Shown here piece by piece: positions 33,576 through 43,283 of a stretch of DNA of 64,000 bases (within the stretch, counting starts at the first letter, position 1; each line of letters begins with the position of its first letter). A program made the position numbers and the translations under genes. Below the pieces are notes generated by a model. It did not search any database. It had not been told where the DNA came from and saw only the letters and a list, made by a program, of their open reading frames with translations. The stretch is from Flavobacterium foetidum (lineage in GTDB: Bacteria; Bacteroidota; Bacteroidia; Flavobacteriales; Flavobacteriaceae), in assembly GCF_004634245.1 (NCBI RefSeq), contig NZ_SJTF01000019.1, positions 1-64,000 of the forward strand, in the 5' to 3' direction.

Positions 33576-35930
33576 ATGATTTTTCTGAAAAAGCCTATCT
33601 ATTATCTAACACTATTATTAGCACTTTTTTATTCGCAGCAACACTTTTCGCAAGAAAGCAAATCTCCTAAAAAAGAAAACTCAGGCCGATTGTTCAATGA
33701 TACTACAGCAACCGACAGCGATTATCTGATGGCTATCGAAAAAGCTGGAGAAGTTTTAGAATCTGCCTATAACGATACCGATTTTGAAGGCGGCACACAT
33801 CATCTTTTTGGAGACATGAAGCGCACCGAAAGCAAACTCGAACTCATCTTAGCGAGTTTAAAAGGCGCAAACCCGAATGTTCGAAATCAGCAAATGTACC
33901 GTTTGGTTCTGCAAGAAATTCAGCATGAGCTAAATGAGCAGAACACCGCAATCAATGCGCGAAACTTAATACTGGAAAAGATTAAAAAACGTGTCATCGA
34001 CCTTCGAAAAGACAAGACTTTAATCACTCTACTTAGAGATACCATCCGTCGTAAACAATTCAAAAAAGAATTTGCAGACCTTAGAAAAAGATATCTGGCT
34101 ACAGACAGCCTAATGACTGAAAATCAAGGAATACTTAACACAAAAAAAAGGCTTACGGTACAACGAAAAATTGCCGTTTCCAACGCTTTGGTTACTGTTG
34201 AAGGAAAACTGGAAAAATCGGGTGTGAATATCTTCAAAAAAGAATATCCATCTTTGTGGCAACTCGGCGATTCTGCTATAAAGAAAAAAGTGACGCATAA
34301 TATAAAAGCTAAAGTAATCATTGAAGAAAATGTAGCAGCTTATTATCTAGGTTACAAAGCTGGCGGACTTATTACTTTATGTTTCTTTATGGGACTTTTG
34401 TTCTGGTATATTTCGAGAAACATCAAATTACTAAAAACTAAAAACAGTTTTGAGAATCTTTCACAGTTTAATTTTAAATATTTGAACAGAGGTGTTCTCA
34501 TTCCGGTTGTCGTTATCGGACTAAACATTGCAGTAGTAAGCAATCTATATGCACCTGCCCTGTTTTTAGAGTTAATTCAGCTCATCTTATTGGCGGCTTT
34601 AACAGTATTGTTCAAAAACAAATGGTCGGGTGTCGCAATGCGCAACTGGCTTTTGCTTTTAGGATTATTTTTTGCGCTTTGTTTCCTAGATTTATTCATT
34701 ACCGTCGGATTAGTGCAACGTTGCGCCTTTGTTGTAATCAATATCTTCGGAATTCGATACGGACTAGTACAAATCAAGACCTTAAAAGAACAGCTTTATA
34801 TCAAAGGATTCTTCAAATGGGCTAGCATCATTTTTATAGGTTTGAATGCCTTATCCATTATTTTTAATTTATTTGGACGAGTTTCACTTTCAAACATGCT
34901 TAGTATAACTGCTTTTATATCATTAACTCAAATTGTTGCTTTAAGTGTTTTACTGAAGATTATCTTAGAAATCATCCTTCTTCAAATTTACACCACAAGA
35001 GTAAAACGAGGCATTGAGAAAATGTTTGATTACGAAAGTTTGTCAGACACTCTGAAAAAACCATTTATCATAGTAATCAGTTATATGTGGCTGATTGTAA
35101 TTGCATCTAATTTAAACATTTGGGAGTCCCTCCGTGCTTCGTTACAAAAAATCTTAATCCATCCCAATACAATCGGAAGCATTACTTTTACTTTAGAAAA
35201 CGTTGTTCTGTTTTTCATAATCATTTGGGCGGCGCACCTGCTTCAAAATTATGTGGCGTACTTTTTTGGCGAAATTGACGATGAAAACGAAGAAAACATT
35301 AATAAAAGACAGCATTCAAAACTTCTTATCACAAGGCTTATCGTCTTAATAAGCGGTTATCTTCTGGCTGTGGCCGCTTCGGGAATGCCTTTGGACAAAT
35401 TGAGCATTCTTCTTGGAGCGCTGGGTGTTGGTGTCGGACTCGGACTTCAGAATATCGTCAACAATTTTGTTTCGGGTATCATTTTGATTTTTGACAAACC
35501 TATCCAAATCGGAGATGTTGTTGAAATCAGTTCAGAATCAGGCCGCGTGAAGTCTATGGGACTAAGAACTACCAAAATCAATGCGCCAAATGGTGCCGAA
35601 ATTATTATTCCGAACGGTAACTTATTATCGCAGAATATCACCAACTGGACTTATACAGATAATTATAAACTTGTAGAAGTCACATTCGAGATTACCGGCG
35701 AAACCGTACCAGAAGAAATAAACACCATTGTAAACGAGACTCTTGCCAATCTGCAATTGGTCAACAGCGCAAAACCATCGCAGATCTATTACAGTGCTAT
35801 TTCTCAAGGAAAATACAAACTCCTTATAAAATTCTGGTGCAGCATTTACCGTACTGAAGAAACAATAAGCAGCGCGCGCCAGGAACTGTATAATAGTTTT
35901 AAAGACAAAGGCCTTACTTTCTCAAGCTAG
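33576..35930 (+). CDS. Mechanosensitive ion channel, MscS family (large, MscK-like)
   Basis: A 784-residue protein with a signal peptide (about 1-25) and a periplasmic helical domain (about 30-245). About ten membrane segments follow (250-620), ending in the MscS core: pore helix 'LGALGVGVGLGLQNIVNNFVSG', here GVGVGLGLQNIVNNF, then 'IQIGDVVEI' and the beta domain with 'IIIPNGNLLSQNITNWT'. It should open under membrane tension during hypo-osmotic shock. Size and the long periplasmic part resemble MscK/YbiO-type channels. Strong terminator downstream. Confidence 0.92.
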   Translation: MIFLKKPIYYLTLLLALFYSQQHFSQESKSPKKENSGRLFNDTTATDSDYLMAIEKAGEVLESAYNDTDFEGGTHHLFGDMKRTESKLELILASLKGANPNVRNQQMYRLVLQEIQHELNEQNTAINARNLILEKIKKRVIDLRKDKTLITLLRDTIRRKQFKKEFADLRKRYLATDSLMTENQGILNTKKRLTVQRKIAVSNALVTVEGKLEKSGVNIFKKEYPSLWQLGDSAIKKKVTHNIKAKVIIEENVAAYYLGYKAGGLITLCFFMGLLFWYISRNIKLLKTKNSFENLSQFNFKYLNRGVLIPVVVIGLNIAVVSNLYAPALFLELIQLILLAALTVLFKNKWSGVAMRNWLLLLGLFFALCFLDLFITVGLVQRCAFVVINIFGIRYGLVQIKTLKEQLYIKGFFKWASIIFIGLNALSIIFNLFGRVSLSNMLSITAFISLTQIVALSVLLKIILEIILLQIYTTRVKRGIEKMFDYESLSDTLKKPFIIVISYMWLIVIASNLNIWESLRASLQKILIHPNTIGSITFTLENVVLFFIIIWAAHLLQNYVAYFFGEIDDENEENINKRQHSKLLITRLIVLISGYLLAVAASGMPLDKLSILLGALGVGVGLGLQNIVNNFVSGIILIFDKPIQIGDVVEISSESGRVKSMGLRTTKINAPNGAEIIIPNGNLLSQNITNWTYTDNYKLVEVTFEITGETVPEEINTIVNETLANLQLVNSAKPSQIYYSAISQGKYKLLIKFWCSIYRTEETISSARQELYNSFKDKGLTFSS

Positions 35931-35935
35931 ACTAT

Positions 35936-35978
35936 AAAAAAGCGATAACTAAAGATTTTGTTGGTTATCGCTTTTTTG
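35936..35978 (+). terminator. Terminator of the MscS-like gene
   Basis: AGCGATAAC at 35941-35949 is exactly complementary to GTTATCGCT at 35964-35972, followed by a T-run. Confidence 0.9.
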
Positions 35979-36250
35979 TTTTATTGAATTATGATTTAGT
36001 TCTTAAATTTTTTTATTCATATTTTAAATATTTTAAGACATCAATTTTTGTTACCTGATATGCTTTTGTTAAAACAATAGTTTAAACTTAACAAAAAAAC
36101 GAAAACAGAAATACACTTTTTGAAATCTGTTTAATCGAAAACTAAGCAACTACCTGCGAATATTATAAAATAACGAAATATATTTTGTAAATAAAAGTCG
36201 GCGCAAATTAACGAACTTTATCAGCTATAGACTTCTAATAAATCAATTCT
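35979..36250. other. AT-rich gap ahead of the GH130 gene
   Basis: About 270 bases, very AT-rich. No gene, hairpin or clear TAnnTTTG element was seen. It should contain the promoter of the GH130 gene. Confidence 0.4.
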
Positions 36251-37309
36251 ATGAGCGATATTGCAAAACGATTTCCAGAAAATCCGCTATTGATGCCTAA
36301 AGATCTTCGGTCGAGTACCAGTGATCTGCAGATTATTAGCCTTTTGAATCCCGGAGTTTTTACCTTTGAGAACAAAATCTGGCTCATTGTGAGAGTGGCA
36401 GAAAGTATAGCGCAAAAAGAAGGCGTGATTTTTTTTCCTGTAGTTAATGAACTAGGAAAAGTCGAAATTATCGAAATACCGTTAAACGACCCTGACTTAA
36501 TTGCTAATGATGCCCGTGTAATTCAGTACAAAGGTTTAGATTATTTGACTACATTATCTCATTTAAGATTAGTTTGCAGCGATGACGGAATTCATTTTTA
36601 TGAACCGGAAAATCATAATTCGTTGATGGGAATCGGAAATTTAGAGCAATACGGAATAGAAGACTGCAGAGTCAGTAAAATTGATGAAACTTTTTACCTT
36701 ACTTATACAGCAGTTTCGTCTAGTGGCGTGGGCGTTGGGTTGAGAACCACAAAAGACTGGAAAAACTTTGAAAGCAAAGGAATGATTTTTCCTCCTCACA
36801 ATAAAGATTGTGCTATTTTTGAAGAAAAGATTAACGGAAAGTTTTATGCGCTGCATCGTCCGTCTAGCCCACAAATTGGTGGGAATTACATCTGGCTTTC
36901 AGATTCTCCCGACGGAGTTCATTGGGGAAACCATCAATATCTAGTAGGAACACGAAAAGGACTATGGGACAGCGCAAGAGTTGGCGCAGGCGCCGCTCCT
37001 ATTAAAACTGACGCCGGTTGGCTTGAAATTTATCACGGAGCCAATGCCGAACATCAATATTGCTTAGGTGCCTTTTTAATGGATATCGAAGACCCATCAA
37101 AAGTTATTGCAAGAACGCTGGAACCCATCATGGTTCCGACAGAAAACTACGAACTCAGCGGTTTCTTTGGTTATGTCGTTTTTACCAATGGTCATATAGT
37201 CGATGGTGATAAACTCACAATTTATTACGGCGCTGCAGATGAATTTGTCTGTGGAACTCATTTCTCGATTAAAGAAATACTGTCAAAACTTGATTATGCA
37301 GCGAAATAA
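36251..37309 (+). CDS. Glycoside hydrolase family 130 (mannosyl phosphorylase-like)
   Basis: A 352-residue cytoplasmic five-bladed beta-propeller enzyme. GH130 features are the start 'RFPENPLLMPKDL', 'LNPGVFTFENKIWLIVRV', the catalytic D138 in GIEDCRV (usual form EDPR), 'LHRPSSPQIGGNYIW', and the end region 'LTIYYGAADEFVCG'. Family members phosphorolyse or hydrolyse beta-mannosides such as beta-1,4-mannobiose or Man-GlcNAc. Cys in place of Pro after the catalytic Asp is a minor variant. Functionally it could use products of the GH26 mannanase encoded 24 kb away; that link is inference only. Confidence 0.88.
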   Translation: MSDIAKRFPENPLLMPKDLRSSTSDLQIISLLNPGVFTFENKIWLIVRVAESIAQKEGVIFFPVVNELGKVEIIEIPLNDPDLIANDARVIQYKGLDYLTTLSHLRLVCSDDGIHFYEPENHNSLMGIGNLEQYGIEDCRVSKIDETFYLTYTAVSSSGVGVGLRTTKDWKNFESKGMIFPPHNKDCAIFEEKINGKFYALHRPSSPQIGGNYIWLSDSPDGVHWGNHQYLVGTRKGLWDSARVGAGAAPIKTDAGWLEIYHGANAEHQYCLGAFLMDIEDPSKVIARTLEPIMVPTENYELSGFFGYVVFTNGHIVDGDKLTIYYGAADEFVCGTHFSIKEILSKLDYAAK

Positions 37310-37327
37310 AATTTTAAAATACTTTGA

Positions 37328-37367
37328 AAGAGCCTTTAACTTAAAATTAGTTAAGGGCTTTTTTGTT
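37328..37367 (+). terminator. Terminator of the GH130 gene
   Basis: AGCCTTTAACT at 37331-37341 pairs with AGTTAAGGGCT at 37349-37359 (one G-T), followed by TTTTTTGTTTTT. The rest of the gap to 37535 is AT-rich, with nothing else seen. Confidence 0.85.
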
Positions 37368-37535
37368 TTTACCAAAACACCTAACTCAGAATCAATTCAT
37401 TTTTTTTGAAATAAAGTTAATCCAAGTTGAAATTCACGAAATATAACCAATAATTTTAGATGAAATTATTATATTTAATTGATTTTCAGTCATTTTACAC
37501 AAAGGCACGAAAGTTGGCTATAACATTAACCAAAA

Positions 37536-38084
37536 ATGCAAAAGATGCTCCACATAGAAAATACAGGCCTAATTTTAATTGATGTACAAGGTAAACTTGC
37601 ACGGATTGTAAACGAAAGTGAGATATTAATTTCAAATCTGCAGAAACTTATTCGTGGCTGTCAGATTCTCTCGCTTCCTATTATTTGGGCAGAACAGAAT
37701 CCGAAAGGACTTGGCGATACAGTTCCAGAAATTAGAGAACTTTTAAAAAATCAAACTCCAATCGAAAAATATTCTTTTGACGCTTTTGAAAATCAAGAAT
37801 TCAAAGAAGCAGTCTTAAAAACCAAAAGAAAGCAATGGATTGTCTGCGGTATTGAGAGTCATATCTGCGTGTACCAAACCATTCGTGGATTACTGGATAA
37901 TGATTTTGAAGTAGAAATTGCTGCCGACTGTGTTTCTTCTCGATCAAAAGAAAATTCTAAAATGGCTTTAGCAAAATTACAAAAATGTGGCGCATCGCTT
38001 ACCAGTGTTGAAATGTGTTTGTATGAATTGATGAAAAATTCCAAAAATCAAAAATTTAAAGAAATTCTAAACCTAATCAAATAA
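37536..38084 (+). CDS. Isochorismatase-family cysteine hydrolase
   Basis: A 182-residue cytoplasmic hydrolase with the catalytic triad D16 (LILIDVQGKLA), K78 (IEKYSFDAF) and C111 (CGIESHICVYQT). The cis-peptide before the Cys region and overall length match the isochorismatase-like fold. Family members cleave amides or isochorismate; this one lacks any aryl-carrier domain and its substrate is unknown. An alternative start at residue 4 (MLHIENT) is possible. The alpha/beta-hydrolase gene follows 7 bases later, so the pair is an operon. Confidence 0.88.
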   Translation: MQKMLHIENTGLILIDVQGKLARIVNESEILISNLQKLIRGCQILSLPIIWAEQNPKGLGDTVPEIRELLKNQTPIEKYSFDAFENQEFKEAVLKTKRKQWIVCGIESHICVYQTIRGLLDNDFEVEIAADCVSSRSKENSKMALAKLQKCGASLTSVEMCLYELMKNSKNQKFKEILNLIK

Positions 38085-38091
38085 AATAATC

Positions 38092-38862
38092 ATGGCAAAA
38101 TCTAAAACAATAGTACTTATTCATGGAAATTTTGTGAATCATGATACTTGGCAAGAATGGAAAAACTATTACGAACAAAAAGGCTATACGGTTTATGCCC
38201 CCGCAAATCCCGGACATGATGGAAATCCTGCCGAATTAAGAGTAAAAGCACATCCCAAACTTACAAGTACGGGATTTATAGATGTTGTGGAAAATATCAA
38301 TACACTCTTAAAAACACTTCCCGAAAAACCATTGATTATCGGACATTCTATGGCTGGAATGGCAGTATTGAAATTAATAGAAATGGATAAGGCAGCTGCT
38401 GGTGTAAGCATTGACGGAGCGCCTCCAAAAAACGTTTTTCCGCCTTTTCAGACTTTAAAAACGGTAATTCCTGCCTTTGGATTTTTCTCTTTTAATAAGT
38501 ATTTTATGGGAAGCAGAAAATGGTATGACTATGCTTTTTTTAATACGATACCGGAATCGGAAAAGAGAAATTCGTTTGAAAAATTTGCTGTACCAGAAAG
38601 TTACAAAGTAAGCCGTGAGCTGGTGCTTAATTCTTTTTCGAATATTGATTTCAAAAAACCTCATGCGCCACTTTTGTTCATTGGCGGTGGAAACGATCAT
38701 ATTTTTCCGCCTTCTCTTACCAAAACCATTGCTAGCAAATACAGAGATGCAAACAGTAAAGTGGAACTAAAAATATTTGAAGGAAAAAGCCATTTCATTT
38801 GCGGAGAACCCGGCTGGCAAAATGTTGCCGATTATATATTGCAATGGTACGAAGCGCTTTAG
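38092..38862 (+). CDS. Alpha/beta hydrolase
   Basis: A 256-residue cytoplasmic hydrolase. It opens with VLIHGNFVNHDTW (oxyanion strand HG), has nucleophile S86 in IIGHSMAGM, an Asp in GGGNDHIFPP and a His in GKSHFICGEPGW. A helical cap covers about 120-180. It lacks a signal peptide. The family spans esterases, epoxide hydrolases and haloalkane dehalogenases; nothing visible fixes the substrate. It is co-transcribed with the isochorismatase-fold gene upstream. Confidence 0.88.
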   Translation: MAKSKTIVLIHGNFVNHDTWQEWKNYYEQKGYTVYAPANPGHDGNPAELRVKAHPKLTSTGFIDVVENINTLLKTLPEKPLIIGHSMAGMAVLKLIEMDKAAAGVSIDGAPPKNVFPPFQTLKTVIPAFGFFSFNKYFMGSRKWYDYAFFNTIPESEKRNSFEKFAVPESYKVSRELVLNSFSNIDFKKPHAPLLFIGGGNDHIFPPSLTKTIASKYRDANSKVELKIFEGKSHFICGEPGWQNVADYILQWYEAL

Positions 38863-38994
38863 AGGCATCAATTAAAAAATGCAGAAAGATGAGGGTTAAG
38901 ATGAAATTCTTGACCTTTTTATTCTTTTTATGGGAATATACTGTCACAGTTTGTCCTGAAATATTTCAGCCTTTTTAATTAACTTAGCAAATCA

Positions 38995-39015
38995 GATCTT
39001 TTACATTAAAAGATC
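38995..39015. repeat. Perfect hairpin upstream of gnd
   Basis: GATCTTTT at 38995-39002 is exactly complementary to AAAAGATC at 39008-39015 with a 5-base loop. It lies in the 270-base gap before gnd. It may terminate the upstream pair weakly or bind a regulator; no strong U-tract follows. Confidence 0.4.
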
Positions 39016-39133
39016 CGAAAAACAAACTGTCCACTAATTTTTTAAAGTTTTATAAAAGCCTAAACAACAACAAAATAGAATTTTATTTATTACAAAAAGA
39101 CAGTATCCTAAAAACTTAGTTAATTTAAAAATT

Positions 39134-40540
39134 ATGAGCACATTTGATTTTGGTATTGTCGGGCTCGGCGTAATGGGCCGAAACTTAATTTTAAACATTG
39201 CAAGTCATAAATTTGCAGCTGCAGGTTTAGATTTGGATACCGAAAAAGTAAATTCCCTAAAGCAGGAAGCCAATCCGGAACACACTATTGAAGCAACAAC
39301 AGATGTTAAGCATTTTGTTGAATTAATCCAACGTCCAAGAGCGATTATGCTTTTGGTACCTGCAGGAAAACCAGTTGACAGCGCAATTCAGAGCCTTCTT
39401 CCTCATTTGGATCAGGGTGATATTATAATTGATGGCGGAAATACTTATTTTACAGACACCGACCGCAGATTCTTGGAATTATCTGAAAAAGGCATCCACT
39501 TTTTTGGAATGGGAATTTCTGGTGGTGAAAAAGGCGCTCGATTAGGTCCAAGTATGATGCCTGGTGGCGACAAAAAAGCTTATGAAAGATTACGACCGAT
39601 TTTTGAAGCCATTGCGGCAAAAGTAGACGGCGAACCTTGTGTAGAATACCTTGGCAACGGATCGGCTGGAAACTATGTAAAAATGGTGCATAACGGAATC
39701 GAATACGGGATTATGCAACTTATTTCTGAAATTTACGACCTGATGAAACGCGGTTATAATCTGGATGAAGACACTATTCAGAAAACTTTTGAAGAGTGGA
39801 ATCAAACAGATTTAAAATCATACTTAATCGAAATTACAGGCCATATCCTTAAAGAAAAAGATCCAAGCGGCGTAAAGCTTATAAACCTGATTTCTGATTG
39901 GGCAAAATCTAAAGGAACAGGAAAATGGACCTCTCAGAACGCAATGGATCTGCAAGTACCAGTTCCAACCATCGATGCTGCCGTTGTAATGCGTGACATG
40001 TCCAAAAGCAAACCAGAAAGAATTGAAGCCTCAACAAAATTAATATGGAATCAAAAGCAAACAGCTGTCAATACTGACGAAGCTCTTAAATCGCTTAAAG
40101 ATGGATTATTCTTTTCGATTCTTATTACTTATGCACAAGGTCTTGCAATGCTTAAAACAGCTTCTAAAGAATACAACTACGAACTAAATTTGGAAACCGT
40201 TACCAAAATATGGCGTGGAGGCTGTATCATTCGTGCAGTGATTTTGGAAGATTTTAGAAAAGCATTTACCGCAAACCCTGAACTGCCAAATATTCTTTTG
40301 GATTCCAACATTGCCGCAAAAGCCAACCAAAGTCAGAAAGGAATACGAGACATTATACAATTTGCAGTACAAAACGGAATTCCAGCTACTGGCTTAATGA
40401 ACTCTCTAGCCTATTTTGATGCTTATAGATCTGAAAATCTTCCAACAAACTTAATTCAGGCACAGCGTGATTATTTCGGGGCACATACCTACGAACGTAT
40501 TGATGCTCCAGGTGTTTTTCACACACAATGGAATGATTAA
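39134..40540 (+). CDS. gnd: 6-phosphogluconate dehydrogenase (decarboxylating)
   Basis: A 468-residue enzyme that oxidises 6-phosphogluconate to ribulose 5-phosphate with release of CO2. The N-terminal NADP-binding motif is GLGVMGRNLILN. Active-site motifs are 'GMGISGGEKGARLGPSMMPGG' (in short GISGGEKGARLGPS), the Lys-containing 'GNGSAGNYVKMVHNGIEYG', and a C-terminal 'DYFGAHTYERID'. Length and motifs match the long gnd type. It is the first gene of gnd-zwf-pgl, a complete oxidative pentose phosphate operon, with 20 bases to zwf. Confidence 0.97.
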   Translation: MSTFDFGIVGLGVMGRNLILNIASHKFAAAGLDLDTEKVNSLKQEANPEHTIEATTDVKHFVELIQRPRAIMLLVPAGKPVDSAIQSLLPHLDQGDIIIDGGNTYFTDTDRRFLELSEKGIHFFGMGISGGEKGARLGPSMMPGGDKKAYERLRPIFEAIAAKVDGEPCVEYLGNGSAGNYVKMVHNGIEYGIMQLISEIYDLMKRGYNLDEDTIQKTFEEWNQTDLKSYLIEITGHILKEKDPSGVKLINLISDWAKSKGTGKWTSQNAMDLQVPVPTIDAAVVMRDMSKSKPERIEASTKLIWNQKQTAVNTDEALKSLKDGLFFSILITYAQGLAMLKTASKEYNYELNLETVTKIWRGGCIIRAVILEDFRKAFTANPELPNILLDSNIAAKANQSQKGIRDIIQFAVQNGIPATGLMNSLAYFDAYRSENLPTNLIQAQRDYFGAHTYERIDAPGVFHTQWND

Positions 40541-40560
40541 GCAACTTTAAGCGAAAATAA

Positions 40561-42072
40561 ATGAGTACAACTAAAAATATAAATCCGACCATCATCGTTA
40601 TTTTTGGAGCTTCTGGAGACTTGGCAAAAAGAAAGCTGTTCCCAGCATTCCAAAATTTATATCTAGATGGACGAATGCCCGAAAAATTTCAAATCATCGC
40701 TCTCGGAAGAGCTGAAAAGACAGATGAGGAATTTCACAATTACGTTTTAGAGAATCTAAATACATTTTCTAGAAAGGCGGCACACACAGACAATGATACC
40801 TATAAATTTATTTCACATATCTCCTATTTGAGGCATGATATTGACAAAGAAGAATCGTACCAGGAATTAAACTCCAAATTAGAAAGCATCGATCAAGCTT
40901 TTGGTATTCGTGCCAATCGTTTGTTTTATCTTTCAATCGCGCCTTCTTTTATTACCACTATATCGGTTTATATCAAGAAAATTGGTCTTGCAGCCAATGT
41001 AAAACAAGACCGAATTATTATTGAAAAACCTTTTGGTTACGATAAAACTTCTGCCATTGCATTAAACGAAATGCTTTCACAGACTTTTAAAGAAGAGCAG
41101 ATTTATAGAATAGACCATTATTTAGGTAAAGAAACCGTTCAGAATATCTTGGCTTTCCGATTTGGGAACTCGATGTTTGAGCCTTTATGGAGTCGAAATT
41201 TCATTGATTTTGTTCAGATTACAGTAGCTGAAGAAGTTGGTGTTGAAGAAAGAGGTGGTTTCTATGAAGGAGTCGGAGCCCTAAAAGATATGATTCAGAA
41301 TCACTTGCTTCAGATTTTATGCATGACGGCCATGGAAGCGCCGGCATCTTTGAGCGCAGACGATATTCGAAACCGAAAAGCTGATGTCTTAAAATCGATT
41401 CGACGCATAAAACCAGAAGAAGTCGATCATTATATTGTAAGAGGCCAGTACGATGCAGGTTTCATAAAAGGAAATCCTGTAGCTGGTTATCGTCAGGATA
41501 AAGGAATTGCAGCCGATTCTAAAACAGAGACTTATGTTGCCATGAAGATTTACCTTGACAACTGGAGATGGCAAGGAGTTCCTTTTTATTTGCGAAGCGG
41601 TAAAAGAATGCAGGAAAAACAATCTTCCATAATTATTCAGTTTAAGCCGGTTCCGCATTCTACTTTTACCTACGGTTCTGAAGGCATGACACCAAACAGG
41701 CTAATCATCAATATACAGCCCGCTATGGATATCAAACTTCAGTTCATGACCAAAAATCCAGGACTCTCGTTATCTTTACGACCTGCAGAAATGGTTTTTG
41801 ATTATTTTTCATGTTCAACTATGTCTCCAGAAGCTTATGAAACGCTTCTTGCTGATGCTTTGGCAGGCGATCCTACGCTTTTTATGCGTTGGGATCAGGT
41901 AGAACAAGCTTGGGATGCTATTGATACGATACAGCAAGTATGGAAAAATACTGCACCAACAGATTTTCCTAACTACTCAGCAGGAAGCTGGGGACCAGAA
42001 GCCGCAAATGAGCTTCTTGCTCGTCAAGGGCATGCTTGGGTTTCCAATACTCCTGTTACTTTAAACGAATAA
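40561..42072 (+). CDS. zwf: Glucose-6-phosphate dehydrogenase
   Basis: A 503-residue enzyme catalysing the first step of the oxidative pentose phosphate pathway, from glucose 6-phosphate to 6-phosphogluconolactone with NADP reduction. The nucleotide motif is IFGASGDLAKRKL, the substrate site is RIDHYLGKE with the catalytic His, and 'EKPFGYD' is conserved. It ends 5 bases before the pgl start chosen here. Middle gene of gnd-zwf-pgl. Confidence 0.97.
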   Translation: MSTTKNINPTIIVIFGASGDLAKRKLFPAFQNLYLDGRMPEKFQIIALGRAEKTDEEFHNYVLENLNTFSRKAAHTDNDTYKFISHISYLRHDIDKEESYQELNSKLESIDQAFGIRANRLFYLSIAPSFITTISVYIKKIGLAANVKQDRIIIEKPFGYDKTSAIALNEMLSQTFKEEQIYRIDHYLGKETVQNILAFRFGNSMFEPLWSRNFIDFVQITVAEEVGVEERGGFYEGVGALKDMIQNHLLQILCMTAMEAPASLSADDIRNRKADVLKSIRRIKPEEVDHYIVRGQYDAGFIKGNPVAGYRQDKGIAADSKTETYVAMKIYLDNWRWQGVPFYLRSGKRMQEKQSSIIIQFKPVPHSTFTYGSEGMTPNRLIINIQPAMDIKLQFMTKNPGLSLSLRPAEMVFDYFSCSTMSPEAYETLLADALAGDPTLFMRWDQVEQAWDAIDTIQQVWKNTAPTDFPNYSAGSWGPEAANELLARQGHAWVSNTPVTLNE

Positions 42073-42077
42073 TTAAA

Positions 42078-42797
42078 ATGATACAGATATTTAAATCACT
42101 AGAAGAGCTTAATGAAAATGCTGCTACTATTTTTCTGACGGCAGCACAGAAAGCTATAGAAGAAAAAGGCCGTTTTACCGCGGTACTAACTGGAGGATCT
42201 TCGCCAGCGGGTCTTTACAAACTTTTAGCTTCAGAAACTTACAAATCAAAAATAGACTGGAGCAAAGTTTATATTTTTTGGGGCGATGAGCGATGGGTGC
42301 CTCTTGATAATGAATTGAGCAACGCCAAAATGTCTTTTGAAACATTTCTAAGCCATGTGCCGATTCCAAAAAACAATATTTTCCCGATGTATAGGGACGG
42401 AATTTCCGCTACGGATTTTGCTGTAGAATATGAGAAATCTATTCGAAACATTCTCGGAGACGAAGGACAATTTGACCTGATTCTGCTCGGTATGGGAGAT
42501 GACGGCCACACGGCTTCTCTTTTTCCGGGTGAAGCTGTCTTACACGAAAAAACAAAATGGGTAGATGCTTATTGGCTTGCCCCTCAAAACATGCACCGAA
42601 TTACTTTAACTGCTCCTTTAATCAATAAAGCGGCTAAAATTATCGTAATTGCATTTGGAGAGAAAAAAGCTCCTGCGCTTAAAGAAGTTGCAGAAGGAGA
42701 TTACAATCCTGAAAAATATCCAATGCAGCTGATCAAACCGGTTTCGGGGCAATTATTATTCCTTGTCGATACCAAAGCGGCCGGAACAATGAGCTAA
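42078..42797 (+). CDS. pgl: 6-phosphogluconolactonase
   Basis: A 239-residue enzyme that hydrolyses 6-phosphogluconolactone, the reaction between those of zwf and gnd. Family motifs are 'AVLTGGSSPAGLYKLL', 'WGDERWVPLDNELSN' and 'LLGMGDDGHTASLFPG'. I place the start at 42078 (MIQIFKSL), 5 bases after the zwf stop; the open frame extends back to 42036 inside zwf but the extra residues are not family-like. Last gene of the operon, followed by a strong terminator. Confidence 0.95.
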   Translation: MIQIFKSLEELNENAATIFLTAAQKAIEEKGRFTAVLTGGSSPAGLYKLLASETYKSKIDWSKVYIFWGDERWVPLDNELSNAKMSFETFLSHVPIPKNNIFPMYRDGISATDFAVEYEKSIRNILGDEGQFDLILLGMGDDGHTASLFPGEAVLHEKTKWVDAYWLAPQNMHRITLTAPLINKAAKIIVIAFGEKKAPALKEVAEGDYNPEKYPMQLIKPVSGQLLFLVDTKAAGTMS

Positions 42798-42816
42798 ATT
42801 TTGCTTTAAACAATTA

Positions 42817-42857
42817 TAAAAGCATGAAAGAATAATTGTCTTTCATGCTTTTTTTAT
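42817..42857 (+). terminator. Terminator of the gnd-zwf-pgl operon
   Basis: AGCATGAAAG at 42821-42830 is exactly complementary to CTTTCATGCT at 42840-42849 and is followed by a T-run. Confidence 0.9.
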
Positions 42858-42868
42858 TTGTTTCAAAA

Positions 42869-43228
42869 TCAATTTAAAGGTTCAGATGCTTTCATTCGCA
42901 GACAATGTTCTGATCCTAAATAAAGCGGATTTCCATGTTTTTCTGACCAAAAACCCTCGAGTATATCTTTTGTTATACATCTGTAAACCGCAACTCCTTT
43001 ATAGGTTCTATGGTCATCACCTTTGTAGCTGAAGTTGATCACCAGAATATTATCCTTAAAAAATCCGGTCCCTTTTTGTTTTTGTGTGTCATTAATAAGC
43101 CAGTCGGCCACAATTCGATTGTTTTTATCTAGTGAAAGGCTTAAAGTTCCTTTATAACTTATTGCGTTGCTTTCTTCCTGATTGCTTCCGAAAATTGAAT
43201 AATCTCCTATTAAATCTTGTATTGTCAT
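42869..43228 (-). CDS. Hypothetical protein (119 residues)
   Basis: A small cytoplasmic beta-rich protein with 'GDYSIFGSNQEE', 'KGTLSLSLDKNNRIVADWLI' and 'FKDNILVINFSYKGDD', ending near 'HGNPLYLGSEHCLRM'. The alternating strand pattern suggests a small lipocalin-like barrel. No family recognised. It has its own TAnnTTTG element (43264-43271, minus strand). A MITE-like element begins 55 bases upstream of the start codon, between that -7 element and any original -33 element. Confidence 0.65.
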   Translation of the reverse strand: MTIQDLIGDYSIFGSNQEESNAISYKGTLSLSLDKNNRIVADWLINDTQKQKGTGFFKDNILVINFSYKGDDHRTYKGVAVYRCITKDILEGFWSEKHGNPLYLGSEHCLRMKASEPLN

Positions 43229-43263
43229 TTATTTTACTGAAAATTCAGAATTTTAAGAAAACG

Positions 43264-43271
43264 CAAATTTA
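43264..43271 (-). promoter_or_regulatory. Bacteroidota -7 element (TAAATTTG) for the gene at 42869-43228
   Basis: The minus strand reads TAAATTTG, an exact match, 35 bases before the start codon. The MITE-like element begins 12 bases further upstream, where the spacer and -33 element should lie. Confidence 0.45.
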
Positions 43272-43283
43272 ATTAATTCCTAA

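Noticed and set aside
36251..37309. Mannan-utilisation locus formed by GH26 and GH130
   Set aside because: The two genes are 24 kb apart, on opposite strands, and without a SusCD pair or transporter between them. A functional link stays possible, but it is not a locus.
42036..42077. N-terminal extension of pgl inside zwf
   Set aside because: The 14 residues are unlike the family, and a good ATG follows 5 bases after the zwf stop.
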